A stretch of 64,000 nucleotides of DNA, from positions 289,210,902 to 289,274,901 of the forward strand of contig JBOZIK010000001.1 in NCBI GenBank assembly GCA_051453625.1. The letters run 5' to 3'. The notes under the pieces were generated by a model. That model was not told the DNA's origin, made no database searches, and saw only the letters and a list, made by a program, of their open reading frames with translations. The translations under genes and the position numbers were made by a program. Source of the stretch: Welwitschia mirabilis. Taxonomy: Eukaryota; Gnetophyta; Gnetopsida; Welwitschiales. Shown one piece after another: positions 49,085 to 60,998 of this stretch (positions are counted from its first letter, which is position 1; every line of letters starts with the position of its first letter).

Positions 49085-50430
49085 ACTTCCACTAGTTTCT
49101 TAGCAAAAAGTTGATAACGAAGTAACCAACATGGAAAAATTTGTCTAAAGAAAAATAACGAAGTGTGAAAAATAATATATCTTTTGAAAAATCTATAACC
49201 AATTTTTAAAATAAGTTATTAAAATAAAAAAAAAAGTCTGTGAAAAACAGATACCATATCCCATACCAAAACTAAACTTTGTTCTCAAAGTTTTAAAGAT
49301 ATAAAGTATTAATATGATTTTAAGAACAAAACCTTAGTAAATATGTTTTTTTTCAACATCTCCTTTTATTGGGAAAAAAAAGATGAAAATAAATGCAACT
49401 AAGCTATATTATGAAAAAATGAAACTATCTAATGAGAAATCCCCATCTTCATGTCTTAATTTAATGTATGCTTAAAAATACTAAGTAACAGATTAATTTA
49501 TAAAAATAGTTATACCTTATAATGTTATTTCTAATGAAGTAGGGATGAAGTGGAACGGATGTTGATAATGAAAAATGATAATATGAAAAAGGACTTAGCC
49601 ATGCAACCTATGAATAAAAGAGACAACCTACTTAAGTCAAAAGTATTATTATTATTTTTGTGATTTTTATTGGATCTTGATATCAGATAAGCCTAGTATT
49701 AATCAAATAACTTATTAGAATCCAAGAATGAGTAGTGAATCTTAAGTATAAAAGTTAAAGAAAATATAACTCAAAAGGTCTCTAATTCCCACTTTTTCTT
49801 TTCATTATTTACCTTTTCTATAAGGACACATGCCCTTTGTTTCAAACATTTTTGGTTACATTAAGCATCTAATAGTACAACATTTTATTCCAACATTTTG
49901 AATTTGTATTGCATTACCTTGAGCATTCATAGACCTAATGTACTTGATTATGTCAGAGCTACATTACTAGTGAGTGTTCATAGCCCTAATGTAGTTAACT
50001 AAATCTAATTAAGTGCTAAATAAAATGTTTTTTGGGAGAAAATACATTGTATTTTTATTTTTATTATTCTTCTCATATTTATTTTTTATGCATGAAAGAG
50101 GGTTCATTGGCTTATTAGCCTAATTAAGAAATATCTTATCCCAATAAAAATGTTTTAAACATAAGGAACATAATATGAAGCTAGATTTCTCCTTTTCATC
50201 CATATTTTCTAAAATCAAAGATTTTAAGTGAACGTGACTATAATAATCATACTAAAAATAAGCATATATTTTTTTTTTCAAAAATGATAAGTATACTTAA
50301 TCATAACCATTACTTGAAATAATAGTAATATAACTTATTATTAATTTTTTAAAGGCCATTAACTTGGGTTTGTAAGTCCCATGAATTCATAAGTTAATGA
50401 AAAGGGTGAATAATAGTGTTTAAGATGATG
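49085..50430 (-). other. Element C 3' non-coding region
   Basis: Shares several words with 4481-6400 of element A, including 'ttagcaaaaagtt.ata..gaa' and 'aacatggaaaaatt' right after the PPT, and the 'catagccctaatg.a' section. No coding motif seen. Confidence 0.6.
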
Positions 50431-50439
50431 AACATTAAC

Positions 50440-51420
50440 TTCTTAATGATTTTTAGTATTTTTAACGAGAAATACACCATTGTCAAAACTTATTTTATTA
50501 TGTATGAATCTTTCCACTTAAAAACTAGTTTAGCTAGAAATAAATGTAATCTTGAATTGTAAAGTAAAACTAGTTCTTCTTCCTAAATTATTTTGTTAAT
50601 GATTACTTGATCATGTAATTTCTTCATCCTTTCAATGTTAATTTTTAAATTTTTGTAAGCATCACTTTTTATCTCATCTAACTCATTTAGTTGAATAGTT
50701 GATTACTTTTTTTCTACTCAAGATCTGAATTCAAATTTTTGATTATCGAATATTCCTTATGTTTAAGTTCAACAGGTAGATGACAAGTTTTTTATAAATT
50801 AAAATAAATGAGGAAATTTTTAATGATGTCTTGTAATCTATTCAATAAGCCTTAAAAACATCATTAAGTCTATAAAATTAATTCTTTCTAGTTGAGTTCA
50901 CTATCTTTTACATAATGTTCTTTTTTCCTTTATTAATGATCTTAACTTATCCACTAGTTTGAGGATGATAAGTCATTGCAACTTTATGAGTAATCTAATA
51001 TTTGGCTAAAATATTGTTAAATATCCTATTACAAAAATTAGTATCATCATCACTAATCAAAACCTAAGGATAACCAAATATCATTAAAATGTTTTTCTTA
51101 AAGAACTTTACTATAGTTTGAACATCATTATATCTATGAGCATATGCTTATGTCCATTTATTGGCATAATCAATATAAATAATAATATATTAGTGTTCAT
51201 TCAAAAAAGGATATGATCCTTAAAATAGATGCCCTAAATATCAAAATGTTCAACAAGAAGAATTGTATTTATAGGCATGATATCTTTTCTTATTAGCCTA
51301 CTAAGTTCTTGGCAACTTTCTCATGTCTTACAATAGGGTTGTGAATCCTTAAAAATTGATGACTAGTAAAAACTAGATTAGATAATTTTCATGGTGGTTT
51401 TATTAGTAAAGTAATGGCCA
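50440..51420 (-). pseudogene. Element C integrase relic
   Basis: On the minus strand the second zinc-finger pair region and start of the core are near 51170-51360 ('MPINTILLVEHFDI.GI', then 'DYANKW', as in MPL.NILEVEIFDVWGIDF and DYVSKW). MTYHPQTSG at 50950-50976 is the conserved core motif (YHPQTSGQVE), with Gln replaced by TAA at 50947-50949. The C-terminal module reads VLLYNSRLHLFLAKLVFKW at about 50500-50575, like LLFNSRLRLFPGKLRSRW. Broken by stops and frameshifts. Confidence 0.8.
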
Positions 51421-51499
51421 CTATGAGACTCAAATGGTAATTCTTAAGATGTCATAAATTTCTGATTAAAGGATACATTTACAAATAACTTAATCTAAG

Positions 51500-52065
51500 T
51501 AATATTTAAATAGGTAAGGACTATCCTAAAATAAACCTCTAACTTTACTCAAAACTTTTTTCCTGTTGCCAAAGCTCCAATGAAAGAAAATAATTTTGAA
51601 CACTAAATAATTGATCACATCAGAAAACCAAGGTATTTTTAAAATAGATACAAGTATTCATTATAAAAAGTATCCTTGATAAAAAGGGCTTTATGCGAGT
51701 TTCATAAGTTATGCATGAAATATGATTTGCAATAACATTATTAAAAAAATTTTTATTCATGATTTATAAATCAAATTTATGCAAGTGTATGATTCATCTA
51801 ATTAATTTAAGATCAAAATATTTTTTATAAATAGGTATCTAAGGGCTGATGGTTTGTATAAGTGATTACCTCAGAACTAAGAAAATACTGCATGAATTTT
51901 TCTAGTGCAAAGACTATGAAGAGGAGATCTTTTTTAATAGTAGTATATTTTAGTTGAGTGTTTCTTAATATTATACTTACATAGAAGATTACTATTGATT
52001 TTTTATCTACTCTTTTTTCTAATGCAACACCAACCACATAATTATGAGCATCACACATAATTTCA
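51500..52065 (-). pseudogene. Element C RNase H relic
   Basis: A 77-codon open stretch (51825-52058) begins MCDAHNYVVGVALEKR and continues through 'IVIFYVSIIL', 'LKYTTIKKDLLFIVFALEKF' and 'VITYTNHQPLDTYL'. This is the whole first half of the gypsy RNase H domain (MCDAS.YAVGAVL..R, YYASRTL, Y.TTEKELLA.VFALEKF, YTDH..L.YL). The Asp of YTDH is Asn here, one transition. This is one of the best-preserved coding patches in the window. Confidence 0.85.
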
Positions 52066-52079
52066 AAGGGTAACTTTCC

Positions 52080-53000
52080 ATTAGGGGGTTGAATGATAGT
52101 CGTGGTAGTAAGTTTTTCTTTGAGATCATCAAAAGCTTATTGATCCTCATAGGTCTAGTTAAAAGAGGCATATTTTCTTATGAGGATACAAAAAGGTTTG
52201 AAAATCTTATTGAAGTCTTCAATAAATCTCTTATAATAACTTGCATGTTCTAAAAAGGATCTAATGTCTTTCTACTTTTGCAGAGTCGTTAGGTGTGTAA
52301 TTAATGAAACTTTTATAGGATCTACTTGAATTCCTTATAAAGAAACAATATGTCCTAAAACTATATCCTTGTTGACAATGAAATAACATTTCTTCCAATT
52401 TAACATAAGGCATTGTTTTATGCATTCAATAAGGCCAAGCTCTAGGTTATAAAGCTAATGATCAAAAGAGGCCTCATAGTTAGAGAAATAATCCATGAAA
52501 ATTTTAAATCATGAGTCTATTAAATCAAAAAAATTCCAAGCATACATCATTAAAATGTGAGATGGTACTACACAAACTAAATAACATGTATTTATAAGCT
52601 TAGGATTCATATGAATAGGTAAAAGTGGTTTTATCGTAATCTTTGAAATCAATTTCTATTTTGTCGTACCCTAAATATCCATCTAAAAAGTAATAAAAAG
52701 GATGTCTAATAAGTTGCTCTAGGATCTGGTCATAAAATGAGAGAGGAAAATGATCTTTTCTTAAAATAACATTGAGTTTTCTATAATATATGCACATTTT
52801 TCATTTAATTATAGGCCTAGTGGGGATAAGTTCATTATGTTCATTTGGCATTAGAGTAATTTTAATTTTTTTTGCTACTATTTAGATTAAACTTATCCAC
52901 TTATTATCTAAGATTGGATAGATAATCCCCTTATCTAATAGTGTAATTACTTCATTTTTTACTACTTTTTTAAGGTTGGTTAATTCTATGTTGGGCTTGA
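52080..53000 (-). pseudogene. Element C reverse transcriptase relic
   Basis: 52600-52797 is open and reads MCIYYRKLNVILRKDHFPLS, then 'FYYFLDGYLGYDKIEI' and 'TTFTYSYES', the classical CIDYRKLN..TRKDHFPLPF...FYCFLDGYSGYNQI...TTFTCPYGT sequence of Athila/Tat RT. The catalytic box at 52485-52499 reads FMDYF instead of FMDDF (second Asp to Tyr, a transversion), so the copy could not work even without its stops. 'GIQVDPIKV'-like sequence follows near 52315. Confidence 0.85.
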
Positions 53001-53639
53001 ACAAATGGTTTAGCATTTTCCTCTAAGTAAATGTGGTGCATACAAATGTTGGGATCAATATCTCTAATGCCAAAAAGGGTGTATTTAATGGCTTGGTTAT
53101 GTTTTCTTAAAATTTTTATCAACTCAATTTCTTAAGATAAAGATAAAGAGGAATTACTTACTACTAGAAAAGTAGAATCATCTCCTAATAAAACATACTT
53201 AAGGTCATTTGAAATAGGTTTAAGATCAATGGAAATTTCATCTTAAGTGATGGTGTAAGAGTCTTGCTTATGAGGAATATCTAAATAACGGTCATTAAGA
53301 AGGTCAGTGGAAGATTCTTGATTTTTTAGAAGGCTCTCTATTTTATCACATTTTCTATTTTATCATCATCAAAAGGTAGTTTCATGGTATCAAAAACATT
53401 TAATTCTATTGTAGTATTTTCAAAAGATATCCTTATTAAACCATTACTATAGTTAATCAAGGTAGTTTAAGTTGCTATAAAGGATCTTCCCAAAATAATA
53501 AGAATTAACTGATTGATCATGTTTTCCATATTTAAAATCACAAAATCCACCAAGAAGTAACAACTATCTACCCTAAAAATAACATCTTTAATTAATCCTA
53601 AAGAGGTTTACAGGGAATTATCAATATGTTGAAGTTATA

Positions 53640-53770
53640 TATTAATGTCTTTAAGCCCTCTAAAGCCTAATTCTTTGTAGGTACTATAAGGAATATGTTT
53701 ACAATAGCTCCTAAGTCTGATAAGGATTGGTTAAGATGTTTGTTTTTAATGGTAACAATAATTGTAGGAT
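53640..53770 (-). pseudogene. Element C protease relic
   Basis: The minus strand reads LNQSLSDLGAIVNIF with DLGA at 53706-53717, matching the retropepsin site ALLDLGASVNLLP of this lineage (Ser after Ala is Ile here). Lies between gag and RT. Confidence 0.65.
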
Positions 53771-54870
53771 AGTCAGGGTTCTTGTATTTGGGTAAAAATT
53801 GGTTTTGAAGTATTGCACTAGTTTGTTATACTAAAAAGGCTTTACTTTTGATGTTTATTTACATTTTTACTATACACATGTATTTGAGGAACTTTACATA
53901 GGAAGAAAGGAACTTAATCTCCTCTAATAGGGGGATGTTCATTCTAACTTCTTTAAAGATTTCTAATGCCTCCAACTATTTCTTCATGATGTTTTCCTTC
54001 TTAAGTTATTGAAGGAAAGTTAAATGTTTTTTGTAGATGGACAAAGGTTTTTTTATAATTCCATTTTTCTCATTATTTCCTATGGGAATTAGTTTTTCAT
54101 TAGCTGTGTTTTACTTAGATTATTTTTTAACTCTATCCTACTTTTAAGATAAATGTTATTAGTTTTTTTTTGAATCATGTAAGCTTAATACTTTTATAAA
54201 TCCAATTCCTCTTAGATTTAATAGTGAGCTAATGAGGAGTTTACCAAGTTCTTTTTGATTTAGAGAAAAGAGGATTTATTAAGGAATTTGAACTTGGGTT
54301 TGAGCAGTTTTTTAAAAATTTCCTAAGGAGGAAAAATGTTGCTTCATAGTTTGCTTATGATTCTAGATAATTTGGATTTGGATTTCTCTTAATTTTCTTA
54401 ATGATTTCTATAATGGGATAGATGATGATCATTTTTGATAATTTAATGGAAGGGAATGGGAGAATGATGAAAGAAATGAATTTCTTGATTGATTATTGTA
54501 ATTTTAACTACACAAGTTATCCTAGTTCTATAAAAAATTGGTGTGATACCTCTACCTAGGGTTGTAGGTGTTTGAATATGGGTCATTTTTCTTATTCTAT
54601 CACTAGTATCCTATTGCATTAACTTGTTTGTTTATTATGCTTTAAAATAAGGGCATAGCAGGACATCTACTTATTTCATATGAGTTTATGTTATAAAGTA
54701 GGCACTTAGTTCTAAAGGTTAAAGGTGTAAATGATGTGGGTAGTTATTTAACTCTTCTTGTTAGTTTATCTATCCTATTATTGACCTCGAAATTATTAGT
54801 TACATTGAACATACTAGTGAATATAATACACGTATGAAATTTGAATAGTTTACTTAATTCCTTCTAGTTT
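53771..54870 (-). pseudogene. Element C gag C-terminal / linker region
   Basis: Between gag core and protease on the minus strand. Contains Pro/His/Asn-rich pieces ('HFFHHSPIPFH') and a Ser/Lys-rich helix, but nothing specific. Assigned by position. Confidence 0.45.
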
Positions 54871-54879
54871 TTAGAGATT

Positions 54880-55480
54880 TCTGCCATGGTTTCAAAGTAA
54901 CCCCAAACTTCATCTAGTAGAATACTTAAAAAACTACCTCTACTCATGATCTCAACTAACTACCTATTATTTGTTGATAATACATTATAAAAGAAACTAA
55001 TTTATCCTCTTGACTTAAATCCATGTTGTAGAAATTTTTGAATAAAGTTCTTAAATCTTTCTAAGTCTTATGAAAATTTTCATGATCCTTTTGTTGATAG
55101 TTCATAATCTCTCATCTTAAAGCATTTATTTTATGATTTGGGAATAATGTTAAAATGAATTCTTTATTTAAATTAAATTAGGTTGTAATGGATAGGGATT
55201 TAAGGATATAAAACCAACACTTAGCCTTTTCCTTAAGGAAGAATAGAAAAAGGATGAGCCTAAGGGTGTCATAGGTGTTGAAGTATTTAGGTATAGTAGA
55301 TAGTACACATTTGAATTCCTTGAGGTATGAAGGGGATTCTAGCTCTAAGCCATGAAAATGAGGGAGTAACTGTATGGTAGATATCTTAAACTCTAATCCT
55401 TATCCTATTGATAATCAAACTATGCATGAAATGGTTACTAATCATTAAATTTGTAAATAGTTACAAATGGTTTTCTTAAC
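54880..55480 (-). pseudogene. Element C gag core relic
   Basis: The minus strand carries NYQQKDHENFHKT at 55064-55102, matching the NFxQ.D.ENF.E.W segment of Retrotrans_gag, followed after a stop (Trp position) by 'KDLRTLFKNF' and, in a shifted frame, 'QHGF'. Upstream, near 55200-55330, hydrophobic 'LRLILFLFFLKEKAKCWF' fits the LRLFPFSL...A..WL motif after frame correction. Confidence 0.6.
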
Positions 55481-55489
55481 GAGGCTGTC

Positions 55490-56420
55490 ATTTTAGTTTT
55501 ATAATGTGTTTTGGCTAGCATTTGGATTTGTTCAATGACTAAGGTAGTAGGCATGCATTTAATCCAATAATTATTAATTTAAATAAGGAATCTTATTATT
55601 AAAGAGGTTCTAAAAATAAGATTTGGCATTTGGATTTTACTGGAAGGTATAAGTTTGTTCTCCTTAGGGATTATCATGAGGTTGGTCTCTAATTGAAATT
55701 ATCTATTCTTCATTACTTTCAATGTTAGGGTTCATATTTTTATTAGAAGGTCTTGTAATTAGGAATTCTAATTTGTCTTGGATCCAATGCATACAAGTTG
55801 CAAATATAACCCAAATAATAGAAAGGTTTTTAAAGGTTCATCAAGGTCTCAAGAAAAAGATAGAGGTTTACACGTTTCACATAAAACATTTGAAGTAAGA
55901 GGGTTGTAGAATAATGTAATAGAAATTGAAATGATAGCATATTCGAAATAAGTCATAAAGAAAAATAGATTCTAATTATTATTTTTAGATATTTTTAACA
56001 AATAAATATAGAATGTAATAAAATAGATACTTAACTACTAAAATAAAATTTGTAGAAAATAAAAATAAAAGCATAAAAAATGAGTTCTATTTTTCCCTTA
56101 TTTTAGTTGTGACCTATAGAAAAATTTATTAGACTGAAATAAAAAATATTTAATATGAAAATATTATTTAAGTAAAAGAAAAATACTAAAGAATAATCTA
56201 AAATGGATCAGTTTAGGTATTACTAGAAATGGATTAGTATCCACCACTAGAAAGAAAAGAAAAGGAAATAAAAGAAATACATAAAAGAAAAAAAGAACCA
56301 ATTTGGATATCACTAAAGAGGACTAGTACTAATCACTAGAAAAACTTAAAATAAAAATAAGCTGAAAATTTGCAAGAAAGTAAAATTTTTCTCCTCAAGA
56401 GAAGCTACCTTGTCATCATC
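55490..56420 (-). other. Element C leader
   Basis: Shares the '(c)actagaaatggattagta' and 'cactaaagaggactagta' words with element A (22009-22370). No gene seen. Confidence 0.55.
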
Positions 56421-56436
56421 CCTAGCATTAGTGCCA
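56421..56436 (-). other. Primer-binding site of element C
   Basis: The minus strand reads TGGCACTAATGCTAGG, five bases after the LTR, against TGGCGCCGTTGCCGGG. All differences are transitions. Confidence 0.75.
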
Positions 56437-56441
56437 AAATT

Positions 56442-57363
56442 TATTTGTTATGTAGTATAATCAAAATAAAACAAATTGGGTTAATTATCAATATAATTCT
56501 TCCACAGGGGTAATGAGAATAACTTGACAAAGTTTATACAAATTTGTTAAACTTTCAATACAATCCAAATGAAAGGAAAAATCAAGAGTTTAAAAATGAT
56601 GATGAAACTTCAATGGATGAGGTAGAGAAATGAACAAGCCCCAAAGGTTCTAGCTCAATTTGTCCACTAATAATCCTTCACTTCAATGTTATCTTAAAAT
56701 TCCCTAAAACATAACTCAAACTATCAAGTTGTGATGGCTCAAGTGATGGTGACATAATATTATTTACTATATAATAATTAGTGAATTCAATAGTCATTTA
56801 GTCCTTAATAGCCCTTTCATAAGTATGAAAGGTAAGGACTACAATACTTAAAATTCATCAAATAAAAGTAACTATAACCAAATAACTTAAGGAATTCACT
56901 CAATAAATAGTATAACTTGATAATGTAGTTTTCATTTAAGTATTAAAGCTATTTGCAACTTGAAATCAAAACTGAATAGCTACTTTGTTATTAAATTAAA
57001 AAAAGTACATTACATTAGAGGAAGAAGATAAGGCTAGTATGGACTTCTTAAACTAACCTTGAAACAAGTTTGCTTCTAAATAAGGTACAGAGAAGACCAT
57101 GTCAAATGTGACTCTTTAAAGATTTCTATTGTATAATCAAAGGATGTTTACAGATAAAGGAATAAGGCCCTTTTATAAGTGAGCATGAGGTAGAAGTTAT
57201 TAGAATCCTTTATCTTACAGTGATAGATGGGTGGTTACAATTATTTATTCTAAAGTATTAGGAAGGTTAGATAAGACTTTGTCTTGTAATATTAGGTAAG
57301 ATCTTTATCATGTAGCATTTAATGGAGGTTGTCATATAACATTATATGGAATCTTCATCATAT
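56442..57363 (-). repeat. Element C 5' LTR, truncated by the CACTA terminus
   Basis: Aligns with 47716 to about 48740 of the 3' LTR, then stops at 57363 where a CACTA-like end begins. The missing outer part (about 330 bases in the other copy) was not found to the right. Confidence 0.8.
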
Positions 57364-58100
57364 TACTACTAGAAATACAAGCTTGTAAGGAATTCAAAAA
57401 ATGCCTTGAAAGACCTTGAAAAGCACCAAAAAAATATCTAAAAATCTTGGTCATAATTTCCTAGATGCTTTTAAGGCATTTCTCTATAAGTTCCTTAAAA
57501 CGTTCCCTTTTAAGGTGTTTCTTAACAAATGCCTTAAAAAGAACTCTTTTAAAGGTACTTTTATAAGCACCTTAAAATGTAGTAAAGTACTTTTTAAATG
57601 CACTTTTAGAAGTGCCTTACAAGTCATATTTTAGGATGTTTTTATACAAATGTTGTAAAATATCATATTTAAGGTGTTTTTATAGAAAACCCTTAAAATA
57701 TGACTTAAAGTATTATATTTAAGGTGTTTTTATAAAGATGCCTTAAAATACTATTTTTAAGGCATTCAATGACAAATGCCTTATAAGGTCTAACTTGAAT
57801 TAAAAAAAGGCATTAATTCTTTAATAGGCAAGACCTACTTGGATAATCTATGCTAAGAGAATTTCTTTAAGAGTGGGTAACTGGTGGATGGAGGAGGGAT
57901 GGTGAAGGAAGATTATGCCTCCAAATGACATAATAGTTGGTAACATGTCCAAGTCTCATTTGTGAATAATGTTTCATGTATGAATCATAGGTGAGACCTA
58001 GACATTTATTGGCTAGCTCATAGGCTAGTAAGAGCCACACATGAGATTTTAGCAAGTGAAGCAAACCAATCACCATTGGATTGATTACAAATAACCTATA
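57364..58100. mobile_element. CACTA (En/Spm-like) transposon terminus
   Basis: TACTACTAGAAA at 57364-57375 is the CACTACTAGAAA end of plant CACTA elements with the first C changed to T, preceded by TAT as a possible 3-bp target duplication. It is followed by a dense field of subterminal repeats (57400-57800), the hallmark of this superfamily. No matching inverted terminus (TTTCTAGTAGTG) and no transposase were found to the right, so only one end is visible; the inner limit is arbitrary. Confidence 0.65.
57400..57800. repeat. CACTA subterminal palindromic repeats
   Basis: Many copies of AAGGTGTTTTTAT / AAGGCATTT and of the reverse form (ATGCCTTAAAA, CACCTTAAAA) alternate every 20-40 bases, so neighbours can fold into hairpins. 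In CACTA elements such arrays bind the TnpA-type protein. They also create a spurious Lys/Phe-rich frame at 57416-57634. Confidence 0.75.
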
Positions 58101-60290
58101 AAGTTAAATACGAAATGAGGAAAAGCTGGCTACAAGAATGCTTAGAGAAGGATTAGATCCTTGAAGGCATGAAGGCTTGATTGTAATGCTAAGAGTACAT
58201 CTATAATGAAATTAAAAATGTACAATTAATAAGGAAATACACCATATTGGAATTTGAATACTCTAGGAGACATGCAAATATAAGGACAAGTTACAATTAC
58301 AACTTTAAAACTAAAGCTAAATTATGGATTAGAATAGAAGGTTATCAGTAAAGTTCTATCAAGAGGTGTATTTCTAGATTAGATTGGGGTACTAGATTTT
58401 GGAATGAAATCCATTAGGAAAAGGTATAATAAGATAATATAAAAATGAAGAGTGGCTATCATTGAAGCTTCTAAAATATGATTACCATCCAATACATTAT
58501 TAATGCTATTATTGTTATCATTATTTTTGTTATTATTGTTTAGATTTCCTTGTATAGCATTTTTATAGAAGTTCCTTATGTTATTACCTTGATGATGGCT
58601 GAGAGAGACCATCCAATTAAGATATGTCTAATACTTAATTAATGTTATGTATTTTGTAAGATTCTATAGATCCCCAAGAATGATCATTCCACTAACCCTA
58701 TTTATCATAATAGTTGTAGAGATGTTAACAAGTCTACACATAAGTTTTCAGACTAAGAAACATTCCTACAATTCTTATAATAAGTGGTCAATGTACAAAT
58801 GATAATTAATGCATAATTTATGGAAGGATAGGCTTATTTAAACTAGGATAAAATTGAAAATTCCTCTCCAATAATGGGTTCAAATTCCAATGAGTTGTTG
58901 GTATGTAGTTAGAATAGGGCATTGTATTCACTACCCTACATGACCCCTAATTGCACTCAATACTCAATTCCACTACTTAAAATATTGTGAGTTTCACATA
59001 TATAATATATTTTCTCAATGTAACTACTTGGATAAAACTTCTTACATCACATTCTAGGATACAAATTAAACCAAATGAGATTTTATGATTCACTTTTAAT
59101 AGCACTTTTTGACTAGTCATATTTAACTATTAGAATTACATTTTTATCATAACACCCTTGCTATCATGTCTTCTGATGAACTATAACATTTCAATGCTGA
59201 TGGACCTACTAATTACTATGCTAATATAACATGTATGTAATGTATGAAATCATCCTAAATATGTCTGATATGCATGCATCAAGCTAAAGTCCTAATAAAT
59301 ATATAATAGAGAAAATAATGGACTACATTAAAATCAAAAGTGGATGGTAGAAAGTTTTAGCAATAAATAACTAACTTTTTTATACTTATATATTGATTGT
59401 ATCTATGATTATGGAATTTGTTATTTTGTAGTTTTCATTAATTTGGGGTACCTAAACACCTAATTAATCTAGGGTTCTTAAATGTTTCATGATCATAGTT
59501 GACCTCTATTTTTCAAACGATGTCAATGTGCCAAATAATTGATTATCTAGGAATTATCTTTTACTAAAGTGATAAATGTATTACTGTTATTTCTATCATA
59601 ATAAATAATTAATTTAAAAGATAAGTTGAATGCTTGTTTTTTAAATCAAGCTTAAAATCAAAGAAAATACAATAAGAGAAAACTATAGAAAAATGAAAAA
59701 GAAAAATTAATTGATGTAAAACATATTAAAGGAATCATATTTTATGTGTAAAATCCTTTATAAGAGCCTGTCTAGGTTTACAATCATGTAAAGAAATATT
59801 CAAATGATCATTTTCATTTGAATGAAAAATCTATTTAAAAAAGTTTAGAGGTATTTACTTGTTCATGATATTTCTACATTACATTCAATATTATAAACTT
59901 CAACCCATAAATTCCTTAAAAAAAATAAGAAATAGATTATGGGGAAAAAAAAGAATGGTACTTATGTAGTTATGTATCTATTAAAATCATGAGGAACCAT
60001 TAAGAATCAATTTGTACTAATTGAAAAACCTAATGAATATAAGCTCTCAAGAACCCAAATCTAACACTTGCCTTTTTTTATAAGGGAGACATCATATAAT
60101 ATCCCACACTTATTTAATATTAGATTTACAATTTCCAAACTAAAAAAACAAGAGTCATATGTCTATAAATATGATATAATATTAATAAAAAATAATGTTA
60201 ATAAATAACCTCTCTTAAATGGATGTCATGGTGAGGCTTTGTAAGTGCATGCCTTATTTTCCACAAAACATAAAACTCTGTCTAGGATGT
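58101..60290. other. Unassigned DNA, possibly CACTA interior or flank
   Basis: No motif recognised. Includes a short ATT/AAT-rich microsatellite-like zone at 58495-58550, which produces an Asn-rich frame on the minus strand. Confidence 0.4.
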
Positions 60291-60362
60291 TGTTGAAAAT
60301 CCATTGTCATTGATTAAATTAACAAGTTTTTATAAGATAGTCTTATGTGCAGGCATTCTTTA

Positions 60363-60880
60363 GACCCGACCAACTGATGGTTAATATTGGGCGACCGAAT
60401 GTTCAAGAACACTGATTCAAAATCGGGTGACTGCACATTATTTTCTAGGTGATCGCATTTCACTCGGACTGATACAATATGCTATCCCTAAGGGCGACTG
60501 AGATTATTCACATGGGCAACCATATGACTTGCAGTATACTCTAAACTACTAGAAACATGGGTGACCGCAAATGTTAATAAGGACGACCTCACGACATGCA
60601 GTAAGCCTCATCCAAATAGACATACGGGCGACCGAAGATATCTATACAGGAAACCCTATGATACATAGCAAGAGTTCTACTAACAGCATTACGAGCGACC
60701 TACCATAACTATACGGGTGACCTAGTCAAGGGCGATTAGGTATTTTCACAAGGGAGATCGATCTTGCACCACATCTTGTACTAAGAAAATCTGCGAGAAT
60801 ACAGGGCAACCGAAAGATAAAACACAGGCGACCTTAATTATGGTCGACTAAATACAATGGAAGGTCGACCTTATGACGAA
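60363..60880 (+). promoter_or_regulatory. Array of GGGCGACC(G)-like motifs in the LTR
   Basis: About 17 copies of a motif close to GGGCGACC, often followed by GA/TA, spaced 20-50 bases apart on one strand (for example 60388, 60474, 60556, 60625, 60835), many changed by transitions to GGGTGACC, GGGCAACC or GGGCGATT. A few are the palindrome GGTCGACC. Position upstream of the TATA box suggests enhancer-like binding sites; that role is inference. Confidence 0.65.
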
Positions 60881-60991
60881 AAATTATATCCATTGTGAAT
60901 ACAACAGTTCGTCTGAAAAGCACAACAATTATTTAAAACATTGCAACAGTTCCTTTCCTTGTGCTTAAATGGTCTTATGATTTCTCTCTAT

Positions 60992-60998
60992 TATAAAA
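60992..60998 (+). promoter_or_regulatory. TATA box of the element G LTR
   Basis: TATAAAA in 'ctctattataaaagcc', followed by a C/T-rich stretch. Its place downstream of the motif array and about 500 bases before gag fits an LTR promoter. Confidence 0.6.

Larger units (their letters stand above)
47716..57363 (-). mobile_element. Element C: Athila/Tat-type Ty3-gypsy retrotransposon, 5' LTR truncated
   Basis: Minus-strand element: 5' LTR 56442-57363 (cut by a CACTA terminus), PBS 56421-56436, gag 54880-55480, protease near 53706, RT 52080-53000, RNase H 51500-52065, integrase 50440-51420, PPT 49073-49084, 3' LTR 47716-49070. LTR, leader and 3' region resemble element A, so A and C belong to one family; B is a more distant relative. 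Unlike B, I see no env-like 3' ORF. Dead: the RT catalytic box is altered and stops are frequent. Confidence 0.85.

Noticed and set aside
57416-57634. 72-codon Lys/Phe-rich open frame
   Set aside because: It arises from the AAGGTGTTT / CCTTAAAA subterminal repeats of the CACTA end, not from a gene.
58379-58612. Asn-rich 77-codon minus-strand frame
   Set aside because: Its Asn run comes from an ATT/AAT-rich microsatellite-like stretch; no motif.
60363-60880. CRISPR-like array of short repeats with unique spacers
   Set aside because: The repeats are only about 8 bases, spacing is irregular, and they lie in a plant copia LTR before a TATA box.
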